The notes beneath the pieces were generated by a model. That model searched no databases. It saw nothing but the letters and a program-made list of their open reading frames with translations, and had not been told where the DNA came from. A stretch of DNA of 64,000 nt, from the NCBI RefSeq assembly GCF_024055725.1, contig NZ_JAMXMX010000031.1, positions 1 to 64,000 on the forward strand, given 5' to 3'. The stretch's first letter is position 1; each line of letters begins with the position of its first letter. Positions 19,540 to 29,013 of the stretch are shown one piece after another. Source of the DNA: Actinoallomurus spadix. Lineage in GTDB: Bacteria > Actinomycetota > Actinomycetes > Streptosporangiales > Streptosporangiaceae. Both the position numbers and the translations under genes were made by a program.

Positions 19540-21690
19540 ATGGACCGATTCTCCCGATTCGTGTTGCGGCACAAGCTCGCCGTGACACTGGTCTGGCTCG
19601 CCCTCACGGTCGCGGGCGTGCTCGCGACCTCACAGATCGGCGGCCGGCTCACCGCGCAGAACGCCATGCCGGGCCGGCCCTCATACGAGGCGAACGCGGC
19701 CATCGCGCGGACATACGGCACCGGTGTGCGCGACCCGCTGGTGCCGGTGATCACCCTGCCCGCGGGGCGCACCGTCGACTCGTCCGGCGTCCGCGCCGAG
19801 CTCGGCCGGGCCTTCGCCGCGGCCGCCGCGGCCGTGCACGGACGCGCAGTCTCCTACGCCGACACCGGTGACCGCCGCCTCGTCGGCCGCGACGCCCGCA
19901 CGACCTTCGGCCTCGTCTACGGACCGGCCCGGCAGAGCGGCATGATGGGCGGGCCGGACCTGTCCGCGTCCGTCACGGCGGCGATGCGCGCGGCGCTGCC
20001 CGACGGCGCGACGCTGCGCGTCACCGGGATGCAGCCGCTGCGGTCCGGCGGCGGCGGATCGGGCGGCGGCCCCAGCGTCCTGTCCGAGACACTGATCGGC
20101 GGACTCGGCGCGCTGGCCGTGCTGGCGTTCGTCTTCGGCTCCCTGCTGGCCCTCGTCCCGCTGCTGATCGCGGCCTGCTCGATCCTCACGTCATTCCTCG
20201 TGGTGTACGGGCTCACGACGTTCACCGACGTCAGCGTGATCGTCCAGTTCATCGTCGCGCTGATCGGCCTCGGCGTGGCGATCGACTACTCGCTGCTGCT
20301 GGTCACCCGGTGGCGCGAGGAGCGGACCGCCGGGCACCGGGGCGACGAGGCGGTGCGCCGCGCGATGGCCACCGCCGGCCGCGCGATCGTCTTCAGCGGC
20401 ATGGCGGTCGCCATCGGCCTCGTCGCGATGGTCGTCCTCCCGGTCCCGTTCCTGCGCAGCGTCGGCTACGGCGGCATCATCATCCCGATCGTCAGCGTCG
20501 TCGCCGTCCTCACCCTGCTCCCGGTGCTGCTGGCGAGGTTCGGATCGGGGATCGACCGGCCCCGGCTGCGCAGGGGCGGCGGCGCCGGGCGCGGCTGGTC
20601 CGCCTGGGCGCGGGGCGTCGTTCGGTTCCGGTGGGCCGCGGTCGCCGCCTCCGGTGCCCTCCTCGTCGCGTTCGCCGTCGCCGCCCTGGGCCTGCACCTG
20701 GGCGACCCGGAGAGCGACGCCCTCGCCTCCTCCGGGCCCGCGTACGAGGGCCGGGCCGCCCTGGTCCACTCCGGCGTGCCGACCGGCGTCTTCACCCCGA
20801 TCGACGTCATCGTGCCCCGGGGCGGCGACCCGGCGGCGACGGCCGCGCGCCTGACCCGGCTGCCCGGCGTCGTCGCCGCGATCGCCCCGGACACGGCCGC
20901 CTGGCGGCGCGACGGCACGGCGCTCATCGCGGTGCTGCCCGCCGCCGAGGGAGGCTCCACCGTGGGCAAGGACACGGTCCGGCGGGTCCGCGCCGCCGTG
21001 CCCGCCGGGGTCGGAGTCGGCGGCTCCGGAGCCGTCGGCGTCGACTTCGCCGAGGCCGTGTACGGGGCGTTCCCACTGATGCTGACGTTGATCGCGCTGG
21101 CGACGTTCGTGCTGCTCGCCCGGGCGTTCCGCTCGCTGCTGCTGCCCCTGAAGGCGGTCCTGCTGAACCTGCTGTCACTGGCCGCGATCCTCGGCGCCAT
21201 GGTCCTGGTCTGGCAGGAGGGCTACGGGTCCAAGCCGATCTGGGGGATCGCCGCCACCGGCTCGATCACGGAGTTCGTCCCCGTGATGGTCTTCGCGTTC
21301 CTGTACGGGCTGTCCATGGACTACGAGGTCTTCATCCTCGCCCGGATGCGCGAGGAGTACGACCGGACCGGATCGACGCGGACCGCCGTCATCGAGGGCA
21401 TCGGCCGCACCGGCCGGCTGGTCACGAGCGCGGCGCTGATCCTGTTCCTGGCGTTCGCCTCGCTGGCCTCCGCGCCGATCACGGACGTGAAGGTCTTCGC
21501 GACCGGACTCGGCCTCGGCGTGCTCCTGGACGCGACGATCATCCGCGCGCTCCTGGTGCCCGCCCTCGTGTCGCTGTTCGGCCGCTGGAACTGGTGGCTG
21601 CCCGGCTGGGCCGCCCGGGCCCTGCGGGTCCGCCCCGCCCCGCTGCCGCCCGAGCCCGCCCGGGAGCCGGTCCCCGCCGGCCGCCCGTGA
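19540..21690 (+). CDS. MMPL-family RND-type membrane transporter
   Basis: A 716 aa protein with two MMPL halves. TM1 lies near residue 15-33 (LAVTLVWLALTVAGVLATSQI), a periplasmic loop follows, then TM2-6 with the RND-type proton-relay segment (LIGLGVAIDYSLLLVTRWREE), a second loop and a second TM block with the matching motif (FLYGLSMDYEVFILARMREEYD). MMPL proteins export lipids or hydrophobic drugs by proton antiport. Divergent from a two-component system and separated from it by an operator-like repeat array, it is probably induced by that system. Confidence 0.93.
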   Translation: MDRFSRFVLRHKLAVTLVWLALTVAGVLATSQIGGRLTAQNAMPGRPSYEANAAIARTYGTGVRDPLVPVITLPAGRTVDSSGVRAELGRAFAAAAAAVHGRAVSYADTGDRRLVGRDARTTFGLVYGPARQSGMMGGPDLSASVTAAMRAALPDGATLRVTGMQPLRSGGGGSGGGPSVLSETLIGGLGALAVLAFVFGSLLALVPLLIAACSILTSFLVVYGLTTFTDVSVIVQFIVALIGLGVAIDYSLLLVTRWREERTAGHRGDEAVRRAMATAGRAIVFSGMAVAIGLVAMVVLPVPFLRSVGYGGIIIPIVSVVAVLTLLPVLLARFGSGIDRPRLRRGGGAGRGWSAWARGVVRFRWAAVAASGALLVAFAVAALGLHLGDPESDALASSGPAYEGRAALVHSGVPTGVFTPIDVIVPRGGDPAATAARLTRLPGVVAAIAPDTAAWRRDGTALIAVLPAAEGGSTVGKDTVRRVRAAVPAGVGVGGSGAVGVDFAEAVYGAFPLMLTLIALATFVLLARAFRSLLLPLKAVLLNLLSLAAILGAMVLVWQEGYGSKPIWGIAATGSITEFVPVMVFAFLYGLSMDYEVFILARMREEYDRTGSTRTAVIEGIGRTGRLVTSAALILFLAFASLASAPITDVKVFATGLGLGVLLDATIIRALLVPALVSLFGRWNWWLPGWAARALRVRPAPLPPEPAREPVPAGRP

Positions 21691-21924
21691 CCCGGACCCG
21701 CGTGATTCACTCCTGCCGGTGATCGGACGACTCCGGGGCCGCGAGGGCCCCGGAGTCAGGCGGGTCGGCGAATCCATCGAATCACCGGCCGATCCGCGCG
21801 TTCGACGGCCGTGTCCGGTGGGAGGGCCGGTGACGTACGCGGGACCGATGGGGGATACGACACGACCGATCGGACATGTCTGGGTAGGGCCACCGCAATG
21901 ACCCATGGCCCGTAGACTGCCCGG
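21691..21924. other. Intergenic region, no gene seen
   Basis: About 230 bp between the MMPL and GtrA genes, with no supported gene and no clear hairpin or operator. It must hold the GtrA promoter. Confidence 0.4.
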
Positions 21925-22485
21925 GTGTCGCTTACCCGGATCACGCTCTCCCGCGTCCCCGCGCCACTGCGCCCGCTGCTGGTCAAGCACCGTGAGCTGG
22001 TGAAGTTCGCCTTCACCGGCGGTGTCTGCTTCCTGCTGACCGCCGGAGTCAACTACGGGCTCAAGTTCACGGTCATGCGGACGAAGCCGGTCACGGCGCT
22101 CACGATCGCGATCATCGTCGCGACGATCGCGTCGTACCTGCTGAACAGCGGCTGGTCCTTCCGGGCCCGGGGCGGCCGCCGGCGTCACGTCGAGGCGGTG
22201 CTGTTCTTCGTCGTGAGCGCCCTGGGCATCGTCGTCAACGACATCCCGCTCTACCTGGCGCGCTACGCGTTCGACCTGCAGTACCCGAACGTCAGCCATG
22301 TCGCCCAGGAGGTCTCCGACTTCCTCAGCGGCATGATCATCGGCACTCTGCTCGGGATGGCCTTCCGCTGGTGGGCCATGAAGAAGTGGGTCTTCCCGCA
22401 CGAGAAGACGGCGGGTCTCGCCTCGGCGGCGAGCGTCGCGCCGGTCGCCGCCCCCGCCGACGAGGAGTCCGAGCTCGTCGCCTGA
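21925..22485 (+). CDS. GtrA-family membrane protein
   Basis: A 186 aa protein with four predicted TM helices and the GtrA signature region (VKFAFTGGVCFLLTAGVNYGL ... IVATIASYLLNSGWSFR ... MKKWVF). GtrA-like proteins are thought to flip or present polyprenyl-phosphate-linked sugars for cell-envelope glycosylation. The C-terminus is an Ala/Val-rich cytoplasmic tail. It starts at GTG 21925 and ends 2 bp from the convergent molybdopterin oxidoreductase gene. Confidence 0.9.
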   Translation: MSLTRITLSRVPAPLRPLLVKHRELVKFAFTGGVCFLLTAGVNYGLKFTVMRTKPVTALTIAIIVATIASYLLNSGWSFRARGGRRRHVEAVLFFVVSALGIVVNDIPLYLARYAFDLQYPNVSHVAQEVSDFLSGMIIGTLLGMAFRWWAMKKWVFPHEKTAGLASAASVAPVAAPADEESELVA

Positions 22486-22487
22486 GG

Positions 22488-24731
22488 TCAGACGGGCTGG
22501 ACCTCCACCGGAACGCCGTTGAGCACGGCGTTGCCGGACAGCGGGTCGAGGGCGAGCGGGTCGGTCACGGCGTTGACGTTGACCCCGGGATGCGCGGCGG
22601 CGACGGACATTCGGGTGCCGGGCCGCCCGTGACCCCATCCGTGCGGGAGGCTGACGACCCCGGGCATGACCTCGTCGGTGACCTCCACCTCGGTCTCGAC
22701 CGTGCCGCCGGCGCCCGTCACCTTCGCCGTTCCCTTGTCCGTGAGCGCGAGGCGGCGGGCGTCCTCGGGGTTGACCTGCAGCGTGCAGCGGTTCGAGCCG
22801 CGGACCAGGCCCGGCAGGTTGTGCAGCCAGCTGTTGTTGGAGCGCAGGTGACGGCGGCCGATGAGGACCAGGCCGGTACGCCGCCGGGCGAGGCCGTCGC
22901 GGAGCCGCACGGTGTCCTCGGCGAGCGGCGGCGGGCACAGCTCGACCCGGCCGGACGGAGTCCGCAGCACCTCGGGCAGCCGGGGCCGCAGCGGGCCGAG
23001 GTCGACGCCGTGCGGGGCGTCCCGCAGCACGGCGAGGGACAGGCCGCCCGGCACCGCGCCGAATCCGTCGCCGTACGCGCCGAGGCGCAGCATGAGGTCG
23101 AGCCGGCGCAGCGCGGGGGTCTCTCCGGTGAGCAGCGGCAGCAGCTCCGCCGGGTCCCGGCCGTGGACGGGGGAGGAGGGGTCGGCGATCGCCTTGCCGA
23201 GCAGATGGGCGATGATCGGCTCGTCCACGCCGGCGTCCCGCCACGACTCGTCCTGCCCGGTGGCGTCCTGCCCCGACCCGTCCTGCCCGGACACGATGCC
23301 GATGAGGCGGGCCAGGATCGCGCACTCGTCGAGTTCGCCGTCGCGGAGCGGGAGCGCGGGCGGGGAGTAGCGCGCGGTGTTGCGCACCGCCAGGTCCCCG
23401 AACGCGATGTCGTAGTGCGGTGACCGGCTCGGCGGCGGCGGCGGGAGGATCACGTGGGCGTGCCGCGTCGTCTCGTTGAGGTACGGGTCGACGCTGACCA
23501 TGAAGTCCAGCTCGCCGAGCGCGTCGCCGAGGCGTTCACCGCCGGGCAGGGACAGCACCGGATTGCCGGCCACCGTGATCAGGGCGCGCACCTGACCTTC
23601 GCCGGGCGTGAGGATCTCGTCGGCCAGGGTGGTGGCGGGCAGTTCGCCGCGCACCTCGGGCAGCCCGCGGACGCGGCTGTGCCAGCGGCCGGTCCGGAAC
23701 CCGCGCCCGCTGCCCGTACCCGGCCGGCGGTGCGGGGCCAGGGGGAACATCGCGCCGCCGGGCCGGTCCAGGTTGCCGGTCAGGACGTTGACGACGTCGA
23801 CCAGCCAGTTGGTGAGCGTGCCGAACTCGGCGGTGCAGGTGCCGATGCGGGCGTACACGGCGGCGCTCGGGGCGGCGGCCAGCTCGCGGGCGAGCCGCCG
23901 GATCTCCTCGGCGGGGACGCCGCAGGCGCCGGTGACGTCCTCGGGGGCGAAGTCGCGGCTCAGCCGTTCCACGTCGGCGACGCCGTCGACGCCGGGCGTG
24001 TCGGCGACGAGGCCCTCGGTGAAGAGGGTGTGCACGACGCCGAAGAACAGGTACGCGTCGGCGCCCGGGCGGATCGGCAGGTGCCGGTCGGCGAGGCGCG
24101 CGGTCCGGGTGCGGCGCGGGTCGACGACGACGAGGGTGCCGCCGCGCCGGCGCAGCGCCTTCAGCTTGCCGGGGAAGTCGGCGGCGGTGCACAGGCTGCC
24201 GTTGGAATCCACCGGGTTGGCGCCGAGCATCAGCAGGTACGACGTGCGGTCCAGGTCCGGCACGGGGATGGCCATGGGGTCGCCGAACAGCAGGCCGCCG
24301 GCGACGTGCTTGGGCATCTGGTCGACGGTGCTGGCGGAGTAGAGGTTCGTGCCGCCGAGGGCCCGGGCCAGCGGACCGGCGTACAGGCCGCCCGCGAGGG
24401 TGTGGACGTTCGGGTTGCCGAGGTACAGGGCGAGCGCCTGCCGGCCGTGGCGCCCGGTGACCGCGCCGAGGCTGCGGCGGACCGCCGCGAACGCCTCGTC
24501 CCAGCCCGCTTCGCGCCAGTCGTCGCCGTCGCGGATCAGAGGGGAGCGCAGCCGGTCGGGGTCGTCCTCGAGCTCGCCGATGGTGGCGCCCTTAGGGCAG
24601 ATGAAGCCGTGGCTGAAGACGTCGGCGTGGTCGCCCCGGGCGCCGGTGATCCGGCCGTCGGTGATCGTCAGCTCGAGGCCGCAGGTGGCCTCGCACAGGG
24701 GGCAGATCCGGTACGCGGTCGTCTCGGACAT
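22488..24731 (-). CDS. Molybdopterin-dependent oxidoreductase (DMSO reductase/formate dehydrogenase-like)
   Basis: A 747 aa catalytic subunit. It begins with a 4Fe-4S site (CPLCEATCGLEL ... FICPKGA), followed by the Mo-bisMGD core (YLGNPNVHTLAGG, LLMLGANPVDSNGS, VVVDPRRTRTARLADRHLPIRPGADAYLF) and the C-terminal molydop-binding domain (GLVLIGRRHLRSNNSWLHNLPGLV ... VSLPHGWGHGRPG). No iron-sulfur or membrane partner subunit is adjacent, so the electron acceptor is unknown. The start at ATG 24729-24731 has a GGAGGG site; the 5' frame extension has no family sequence. A short GQD-type repeat (about 23240-23300, SGQDGSGQDATGQDES) is inserted before the His-rich region. The substrate cannot be predicted. 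Confidence 0.9.
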   Translation of the reverse strand: MSETTAYRICPLCEATCGLELTITDGRITGARGDHADVFSHGFICPKGATIGELEDDPDRLRSPLIRDGDDWREAGWDEAFAAVRRSLGAVTGRHGRQALALYLGNPNVHTLAGGLYAGPLARALGGTNLYSASTVDQMPKHVAGGLLFGDPMAIPVPDLDRTSYLLMLGANPVDSNGSLCTAADFPGKLKALRRRGGTLVVVDPRRTRTARLADRHLPIRPGADAYLFFGVVHTLFTEGLVADTPGVDGVADVERLSRDFAPEDVTGACGVPAEEIRRLARELAAAPSAAVYARIGTCTAEFGTLTNWLVDVVNVLTGNLDRPGGAMFPLAPHRRPGTGSGRGFRTGRWHSRVRGLPEVRGELPATTLADEILTPGEGQVRALITVAGNPVLSLPGGERLGDALGELDFMVSVDPYLNETTRHAHVILPPPPPSRSPHYDIAFGDLAVRNTARYSPPALPLRDGELDECAILARLIGIVSGQDGSGQDATGQDESWRDAGVDEPIIAHLLGKAIADPSSPVHGRDPAELLPLLTGETPALRRLDLMLRLGAYGDGFGAVPGGLSLAVLRDAPHGVDLGPLRPRLPEVLRTPSGRVELCPPPLAEDTVRLRDGLARRRTGLVLIGRRHLRSNNSWLHNLPGLVRGSNRCTLQVNPEDARRLALTDKGTAKVTGAGGTVETEVEVTDEVMPGVVSLPHGWGHGRPGTRMSVAAAHPGVNVNAVTDPLALDPLSGNAVLNGVPVEVQPV

Positions 24732-24906
24732 CGGCCCTCCGCAGCGCTGGGTCGTTTCCTGCGACCTTAGGCCCGCCGAACAGAAATTGGAACCCGATTC
24801 GGTTTGGCGGACCGGACCGCGGGAACCCAGGGCTGCGGGGTGGCGGAACGGCGACGGGCGCCGGCGGACCCGCGGAGGCGGGTTCACCGGCGCCCGTACG
24901 CGCGTG

Positions 24907-27900
24907 TCAGCGGGCGAAGACCTGGAGGTCGGCCGCCCGGACCTGCCCGGAGTAGGGGCTCGCGGTGGCGCAGTCGGTCGGGACGTTCGGGTCGGTCGTC
25001 TGCTGTCCCGCGTAGTCCGGGCCGCCGGTGCACTGCGAGGCGGTGACCTCGAGGCGCAGGTGCGTGGCGGTGGTGCGCGGGATGGTGAAGGACCGCAGGG
25101 TCAGGTCGGGCGCGACCGGGCGGGGCCGGACGGACGGGAAGGCGTCCTTCGCGCTCGTGAAGACGGTGCGGTAGTCGGCCGCGTTCGAGCAGTCGGCCGT
25201 GGCGGAGGCGGTGCAGGCCAGGACCTTGAACGAGCGCAGCGCGGTGAACCGGTTCTGGGAGCCGGTGTCGCCGCCCGCGTCCTTGGGGTCGGCCGGCCGC
25301 AGCAGCGCGCTGACCTGGATCCGCCGCACCTGCTGCGGCGTGCCGCCGGCGAGCCGTACGGTGACCCCCCGGCCCGCCACCGGGGTGCCGGCCGCGGCGA
25401 GCGAGGCCCACGTGGTGCCCTCGTCGTCGTCGATGAGGGCGCCGAGGTCGACGCCGTCCCCGGTCGCGGTGGCGCCGTTCGCGGCGGAGGCGAGGTTGCG
25501 CGGCAGCCGGACCCGTACGGTGTGGTGGGAGCCCGCCGTGACCCGCGCGGTCTTCCGGGCCAGGCCGTGCCCGGGCGCCTGGGCGACGATGCGGTACCGG
25601 CCCGCCACGATGGCCGCGGTGTCCGTGCGGTCGGTGTCGGTGTCGGTGTCGGCGATCGGGACCGCGCGGCCCTGGTAGTCGCCCACGAAGAAGCGGGCGC
25701 CCGGCACCGGCCTGCCCGTCTCGTCGACGGCCTCGAACCGGACGGTGGCGTTCTTCGCGCTCGGCGAGGCGAAGCTCGGGGTCGCGTCCGCGTCGGCGTT
25801 CGTGTTGCTGGCCGCGCCGTCGCCCATGCCGCGCGCGGCGAAGGCGTTCCACAGCAGGGCCTGGTTCGCGCCGCCGAACCGCATCCGGTCGGCCGTGAGC
25901 ATCGCGTCACGTGCGTCGAGCATGGTCACGTCACCGCGGGCCATCAGCAGCCACGCGTCGAAGACGAGCTGGACCCAGCGGCGGTCGCCGGGGCAGGAGG
26001 CGACGGGGGTGCGTCCCTCCGCGCAGGACCTGCGCAGGGCGGCGGTTCCCTTTCCGTAGCGGTCGAGGAACGCCTGCCGGATGTCGTAGTTGACGGCGTT
26101 CCAGATCTCGCCGTCGGCGTGGACCTCCGGGCCGGTCAGGTCGAATCCGAGGTCGCTGTAGTTGAGCGGGTTCTTCGCCAGGTCGTAGTCGCGGATGCCC
26201 CGGACCTTGTTGCCGGTGACGTACTGGCCGGTGACGGACTCCTTCTGGCCGGCGGGCACGAGGCCGTTCGCGGCGAGGTACTCCATCGAGACCAGGTCGG
26301 ACCAGGACTCGCCCATCGCGCCGGCCTGGTAGCCGGTGAGCCGGTTGTCTGGCCCGGCCACCATCCGGTTGGAGATCGCGTGGGTGTACTCGTGGCCGAT
26401 GACCGACATGTCGTAGTCACCGTCGACGCAGGGGGAGTAGAAGGAGCCGGCGATCGCCTGCCACAGGTACATGTTCGTCGTCGGCGCGCTCCCGTCGGGC
26501 GGCGTGGCCTGGTTGGCGTTGTCCCGGATCAGGCTGGTGGCGACCCGTGCCCCGGACTGGGCGTTGCCGTGCTCGGGGTCGCCGCCGAGGCCGCCCTTGC
26601 CGAAGTCGTCGTCCTGCAGGTTCCAGGCGTTCTCGGTGAAGCCGAGGTTGTAGGAGAAGTCGTGCATGCGGTTGTGCATCGCGAGGAGGTTCGCGTCGGC
26701 CGCGTCGATGTCATTGCGCCCCGGGCTGTCGAAGACGCCGGGCGAGCACTTCTCGGCGTACCACTGGTTGGTCCAGGGGTAGGTGTACCGCCGGTCCGGG
26801 CGGGGGGTGGCGAAGCCGTTCAGGTTGAAACCCGTGCCGGTGGCGTTGTTCCACGCCTCGGCGGCCCACTCGTTGTTGCCGCGCGTCGTCTGCGTGGAGG
26901 TGGTCGCGCTCACGCCGGGGTCGACGTCCCAGGCGAGCGGGGAAGCGGGGTTCGCGACGACACGGTCGCAGCCGGCCGCCTTCGTGCGGCACCACGTCTC
27001 GCGGGTGTCCTTCGTGCGGTAGTCGGCCGGCGGGTTCGCCGGGAACGCCTTCCACCGCGGGTCGTCGGTCTCGTCGTCCACGTTGTCCTGGCGGATGAGG
27101 ACCTCGCCGGTACGGGCGTCGACGTAGCTGGTGTAGGACCGCACCCCGTCGGGCGCGTCGTCGTTGAGGGACACCTCGTAGGCCGCCCGCGCGCCGCCGG
27201 CCGGCATCGGCACCGCGACGAGCTTGACGCTCTGCGTGCCCTTCAGCCCGCCGGCCGCGTACCGGCGCCAGCCGCCGGCGGTGTCCCGGGCGGTCACGGT
27301 TCCGGCGTCGAGGCGCACGTCGCGGGCGGCGGCGCGTACCGCGTCCGTCTCGGTGAGCGTCGCGGGCTCCGGCGCCGGGGCGTCCGGCGCGAGCGACGAG
27401 CTCACCTGGTAGATCTTGCCGCCGGCGACACCGACGACCGCGAGGCCGTCGTGGCCGGCCGGCAGGCCGCCGAACCGCTGGCGGAACAGCACGGCGGCGC
27501 CGGTGCCGATCGGGTTCGTCGCCACGACATCGAGGGAGCCGACCGCCTGCTGGGACAGGCCGAGCAGGTCGCGGTGCTGCGTGAGGTAGGTCCGCGCGGC
27601 CGTCACCGGGTCGGCGGGCAGGCCGGTAGCCAGGGCCGTGGTCCCCTCGGGTACCAGGCCGGCGGGCGTGCCCAGCCGGTTCCAGCGGGCGGCGACACGC
27701 TTCCGCAGGGCCAGGTCGCGCTGCGTGCCCGACGGGGCGCGGCCTCCCGGGCGGGCGTCGCGGTCGCCCGCTCCGTGGTGTTCCGTCTGGATGCGCGGCC
27801 CGGGTGAGCCCGCGGCGGCCGGCCGGGCGGCGGCGACCGCGCCCTCTCCGAGCGCGAACAGCGCTCCTACCGACATCACCGCGATCAGCCGATTGGCCCT

Positions 27901-27924
27901 TGCGTGTCTGCGCCAGTTGCGCAC
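24907..27924 (-). CDS. Secreted M36-family (fungalysin-like) metallopeptidase
   Basis: A ~1005 aa extracellular zinc protease. Order: signal peptide (RANRLIAVMSVGALFALGEGAVAAARPAA), a long FTP/PepSY-type propeptide, then the M36 catalytic domain with HEYTH (~510) and the downstream Glu in GAMGESWSDLVSMEYLA, and a C-terminal extension containing a carboxypeptidase-regulatory-like segment (VRFEAVDETGRPVPGARFFVGDYQGRAV) and an F5/8-type C-like domain (LIDDDEGTTWASL ... RRIQVSALL). The GTG at 27922-27924 is chosen because AAAGGCGG lies seven bases upstream; a TTG at 27954 is the only earlier option. The gene stands alone and presumably feeds on environmental protein. Confidence 0.92.
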   Translation of the reverse strand: MRNWRRHARANRLIAVMSVGALFALGEGAVAAARPAAAGSPGPRIQTEHHGAGDRDARPGGRAPSGTQRDLALRKRVAARWNRLGTPAGLVPEGTTALATGLPADPVTAARTYLTQHRDLLGLSQQAVGSLDVVATNPIGTGAAVLFRQRFGGLPAGHDGLAVVGVAGGKIYQVSSSLAPDAPAPEPATLTETDAVRAAARDVRLDAGTVTARDTAGGWRRYAAGGLKGTQSVKLVAVPMPAGGARAAYEVSLNDDAPDGVRSYTSYVDARTGEVLIRQDNVDDETDDPRWKAFPANPPADYRTKDTRETWCRTKAAGCDRVVANPASPLAWDVDPGVSATTSTQTTRGNNEWAAEAWNNATGTGFNLNGFATPRPDRRYTYPWTNQWYAEKCSPGVFDSPGRNDIDAADANLLAMHNRMHDFSYNLGFTENAWNLQDDDFGKGGLGGDPEHGNAQSGARVATSLIRDNANQATPPDGSAPTTNMYLWQAIAGSFYSPCVDGDYDMSVIGHEYTHAISNRMVAGPDNRLTGYQAGAMGESWSDLVSMEYLAANGLVPAGQKESVTGQYVTGNKVRGIRDYDLAKNPLNYSDLGFDLTGPEVHADGEIWNAVNYDIRQAFLDRYGKGTAALRRSCAEGRTPVASCPGDRRWVQLVFDAWLLMARGDVTMLDARDAMLTADRMRFGGANQALLWNAFAARGMGDGAASNTNADADATPSFASPSAKNATVRFEAVDETGRPVPGARFFVGDYQGRAVPIADTDTDTDRTDTAAIVAGRYRIVAQAPGHGLARKTARVTAGSHHTVRVRLPRNLASAANGATATGDGVDLGALIDDDEGTTWASLAAAGTPVAGRGVTVRLAGGTPQQVRRIQVSALLRPADPKDAGGDTGSQNRFTALRSFKVLACTASATADCSNAADYRTVFTSAKDAFPSVRPRPVAPDLTLRSFTIPRTTATHLRLEVTASQCTGGPDYAGQQTTDPNVPTDCATASPYSGQVRAADLQVFAR

Positions 27925-28191
27925 GGCACACCGCCTTTGGGGTGTTTGGGGCAATTGCGGCGTGAGCCTAAAGCGCCAGTAAAAGTCGAGTCAATGAAAT
28001 GAAAGGCACGATCCAGCAACGCTTGTGATTACTCGCAGTAAGGGCGTCATCTGCCCTGATGTCAGGGGGTGACGAGGCGATGGGGCCGGTGCGGCGCAAC
28101 GCGAGACGGTGGGCGTCCCGCTCTTGTGGCGGCATCCACCAGGATCTACGGTTTTCCCGAGTCCTGACCAAGATCCTCTCCGGGATGACAC
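27925..28191. other. Divergent promoter region, no gene seen
   Basis: About 265 bp between the M36 protease and the next response regulator, locally AT-richer around 27960-28060. It must contain both promoters. I see no convincing palindrome. Confidence 0.4.
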
Positions 28192-28890
28192 ATGCTGTCA
28201 GTGATCGCCGAGGCCCCCTCGCGGGACGCGGCACGCGCCCGTCTCCTGCTCGTCGAGGACGACGACGAGCTCAGCGAGATGCTGCTCCGGCTGTTCACCG
28301 AAGAGGGGTACTCGGTCGACGTGGCACGCGACGGCCAGCGAGGCCTGCACCTGGGCCTGAGCCGGTCGTACGACGCGATGATCATCGATCGGGGGCTGCC
28401 CGCGATCGACGGCCTGGACCTGCTGGCCCGCCTGCGCCGCCGCGCGGTCGCCACCCCGGTCCTCATGCTCACCGCGCTCGGCGCCGTCGCCGACCGGGTG
28501 GCCGGCCTGGACGCGGGCGCCGAGGACTACCTGGTCAAGCCGTTCGAGGTCGACGAACTGCTGGCACGGATCCGCGCCCTGCGCCGCCGCCACCGCGACA
28601 GCGCGCAGGTCCTGCCGCTGGGCGCCGGCCGGTTCGACCTCGCGACCAGGGTCGTGACCCTTCCGGACGGCGCGCAGGTGACCCTGTCGGGCCGCGAGTA
28701 CGAGCTGCTGCGCGTGCTCACGAGCCGCCCCGACCAGGTGCACACGCGCGCCGCGCTGCGCGAGCGCGTCTTCGACGCCGCGCCGGCGGAGTCCATCGTC
28801 GACACCTACGTGTACTACCTGCGCACCAAGCTCGGCCGGACGGTCGTCCGCACCGTACGCGGCGTCGGCTACCGGGCGGGCGAACTGTGA
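28192..28890 (+). CDS. OmpR-family response regulator
   Basis: A 232 aa regulator: receiver domain with acidic residues EDDDE, phospho-acceptor Asp66 (MIIDRGLPAIDG), Thr in LMLTALG and Lys in YLVKPFE, then a winged-helix domain (VTLSGREYELLRVLTSRPDQVHTRAALRERVF ... VDTYVYYLRTKLGRTVVRTVRGVGYRAGEL). The receiver is slightly atypical in having IDRGLP instead of LDxxLP. Its kinase lies 123 bp downstream, separated by tandem repeats rather than coupled directly. Confidence 0.94.
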   Translation: MLSVIAEAPSRDAARARLLLVEDDDELSEMLLRLFTEEGYSVDVARDGQRGLHLGLSRSYDAMIIDRGLPAIDGLDLLARLRRRAVATPVLMLTALGAVADRVAGLDAGAEDYLVKPFEVDELLARIRALRRRHRDSAQVLPLGAGRFDLATRVVTLPDGAQVTLSGREYELLRVLTSRPDQVHTRAALRERVFDAAPAESIVDTYVYYLRTKLGRTVVRTVRGVGYRAGEL

Positions 28891-29013
28891 CCCCACGGCC
28901 GGGCGGGGACCCGTGACCCTGCGACCGGGTGAGGGCCGTGACCGTACGACCGGGGGAGGACCCGTGACCGTACGACCGGGGAGGGCCGTGGCCGCACGCC
29001 CGGGCGAGGCGCC
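28887..29013 (+). repeat. Five tandem 24-26 bp repeats, each resembling an SD plus GTG start
   Basis: Units begin at 28887, 28913, 28938, 28964 and 28988 and run to 29013; the kinase gene then starts with a GTG at 29014 in the position where a sixth unit would begin. Each unit is about GTGACCgtACGACCGGG followed by a GGGAGG-like purine run and CCC/CC. So each has a GTG preceded by a Shine-Dalgarno-like run from the unit before. Unit 1 overlaps the response regulator stop codon. Unit lengths are 26, 25, 26, 24 and 26. Confidence 0.88.

Noticed and set aside
24349-27807. Very long open frame (>1100 codons) on the plus strand, antisense to the M36 protease
   Set aside because: It is rich in Arg/Val/Gly with no family motifs, and mirrors the GC-rich third positions of the protease on the other strand, which has clear signal peptide and HEYTH site.
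28887-29013. Possible CRISPR array
   Set aside because: The units are contiguous without spacers and flank a start codon; no cas genes in the window.
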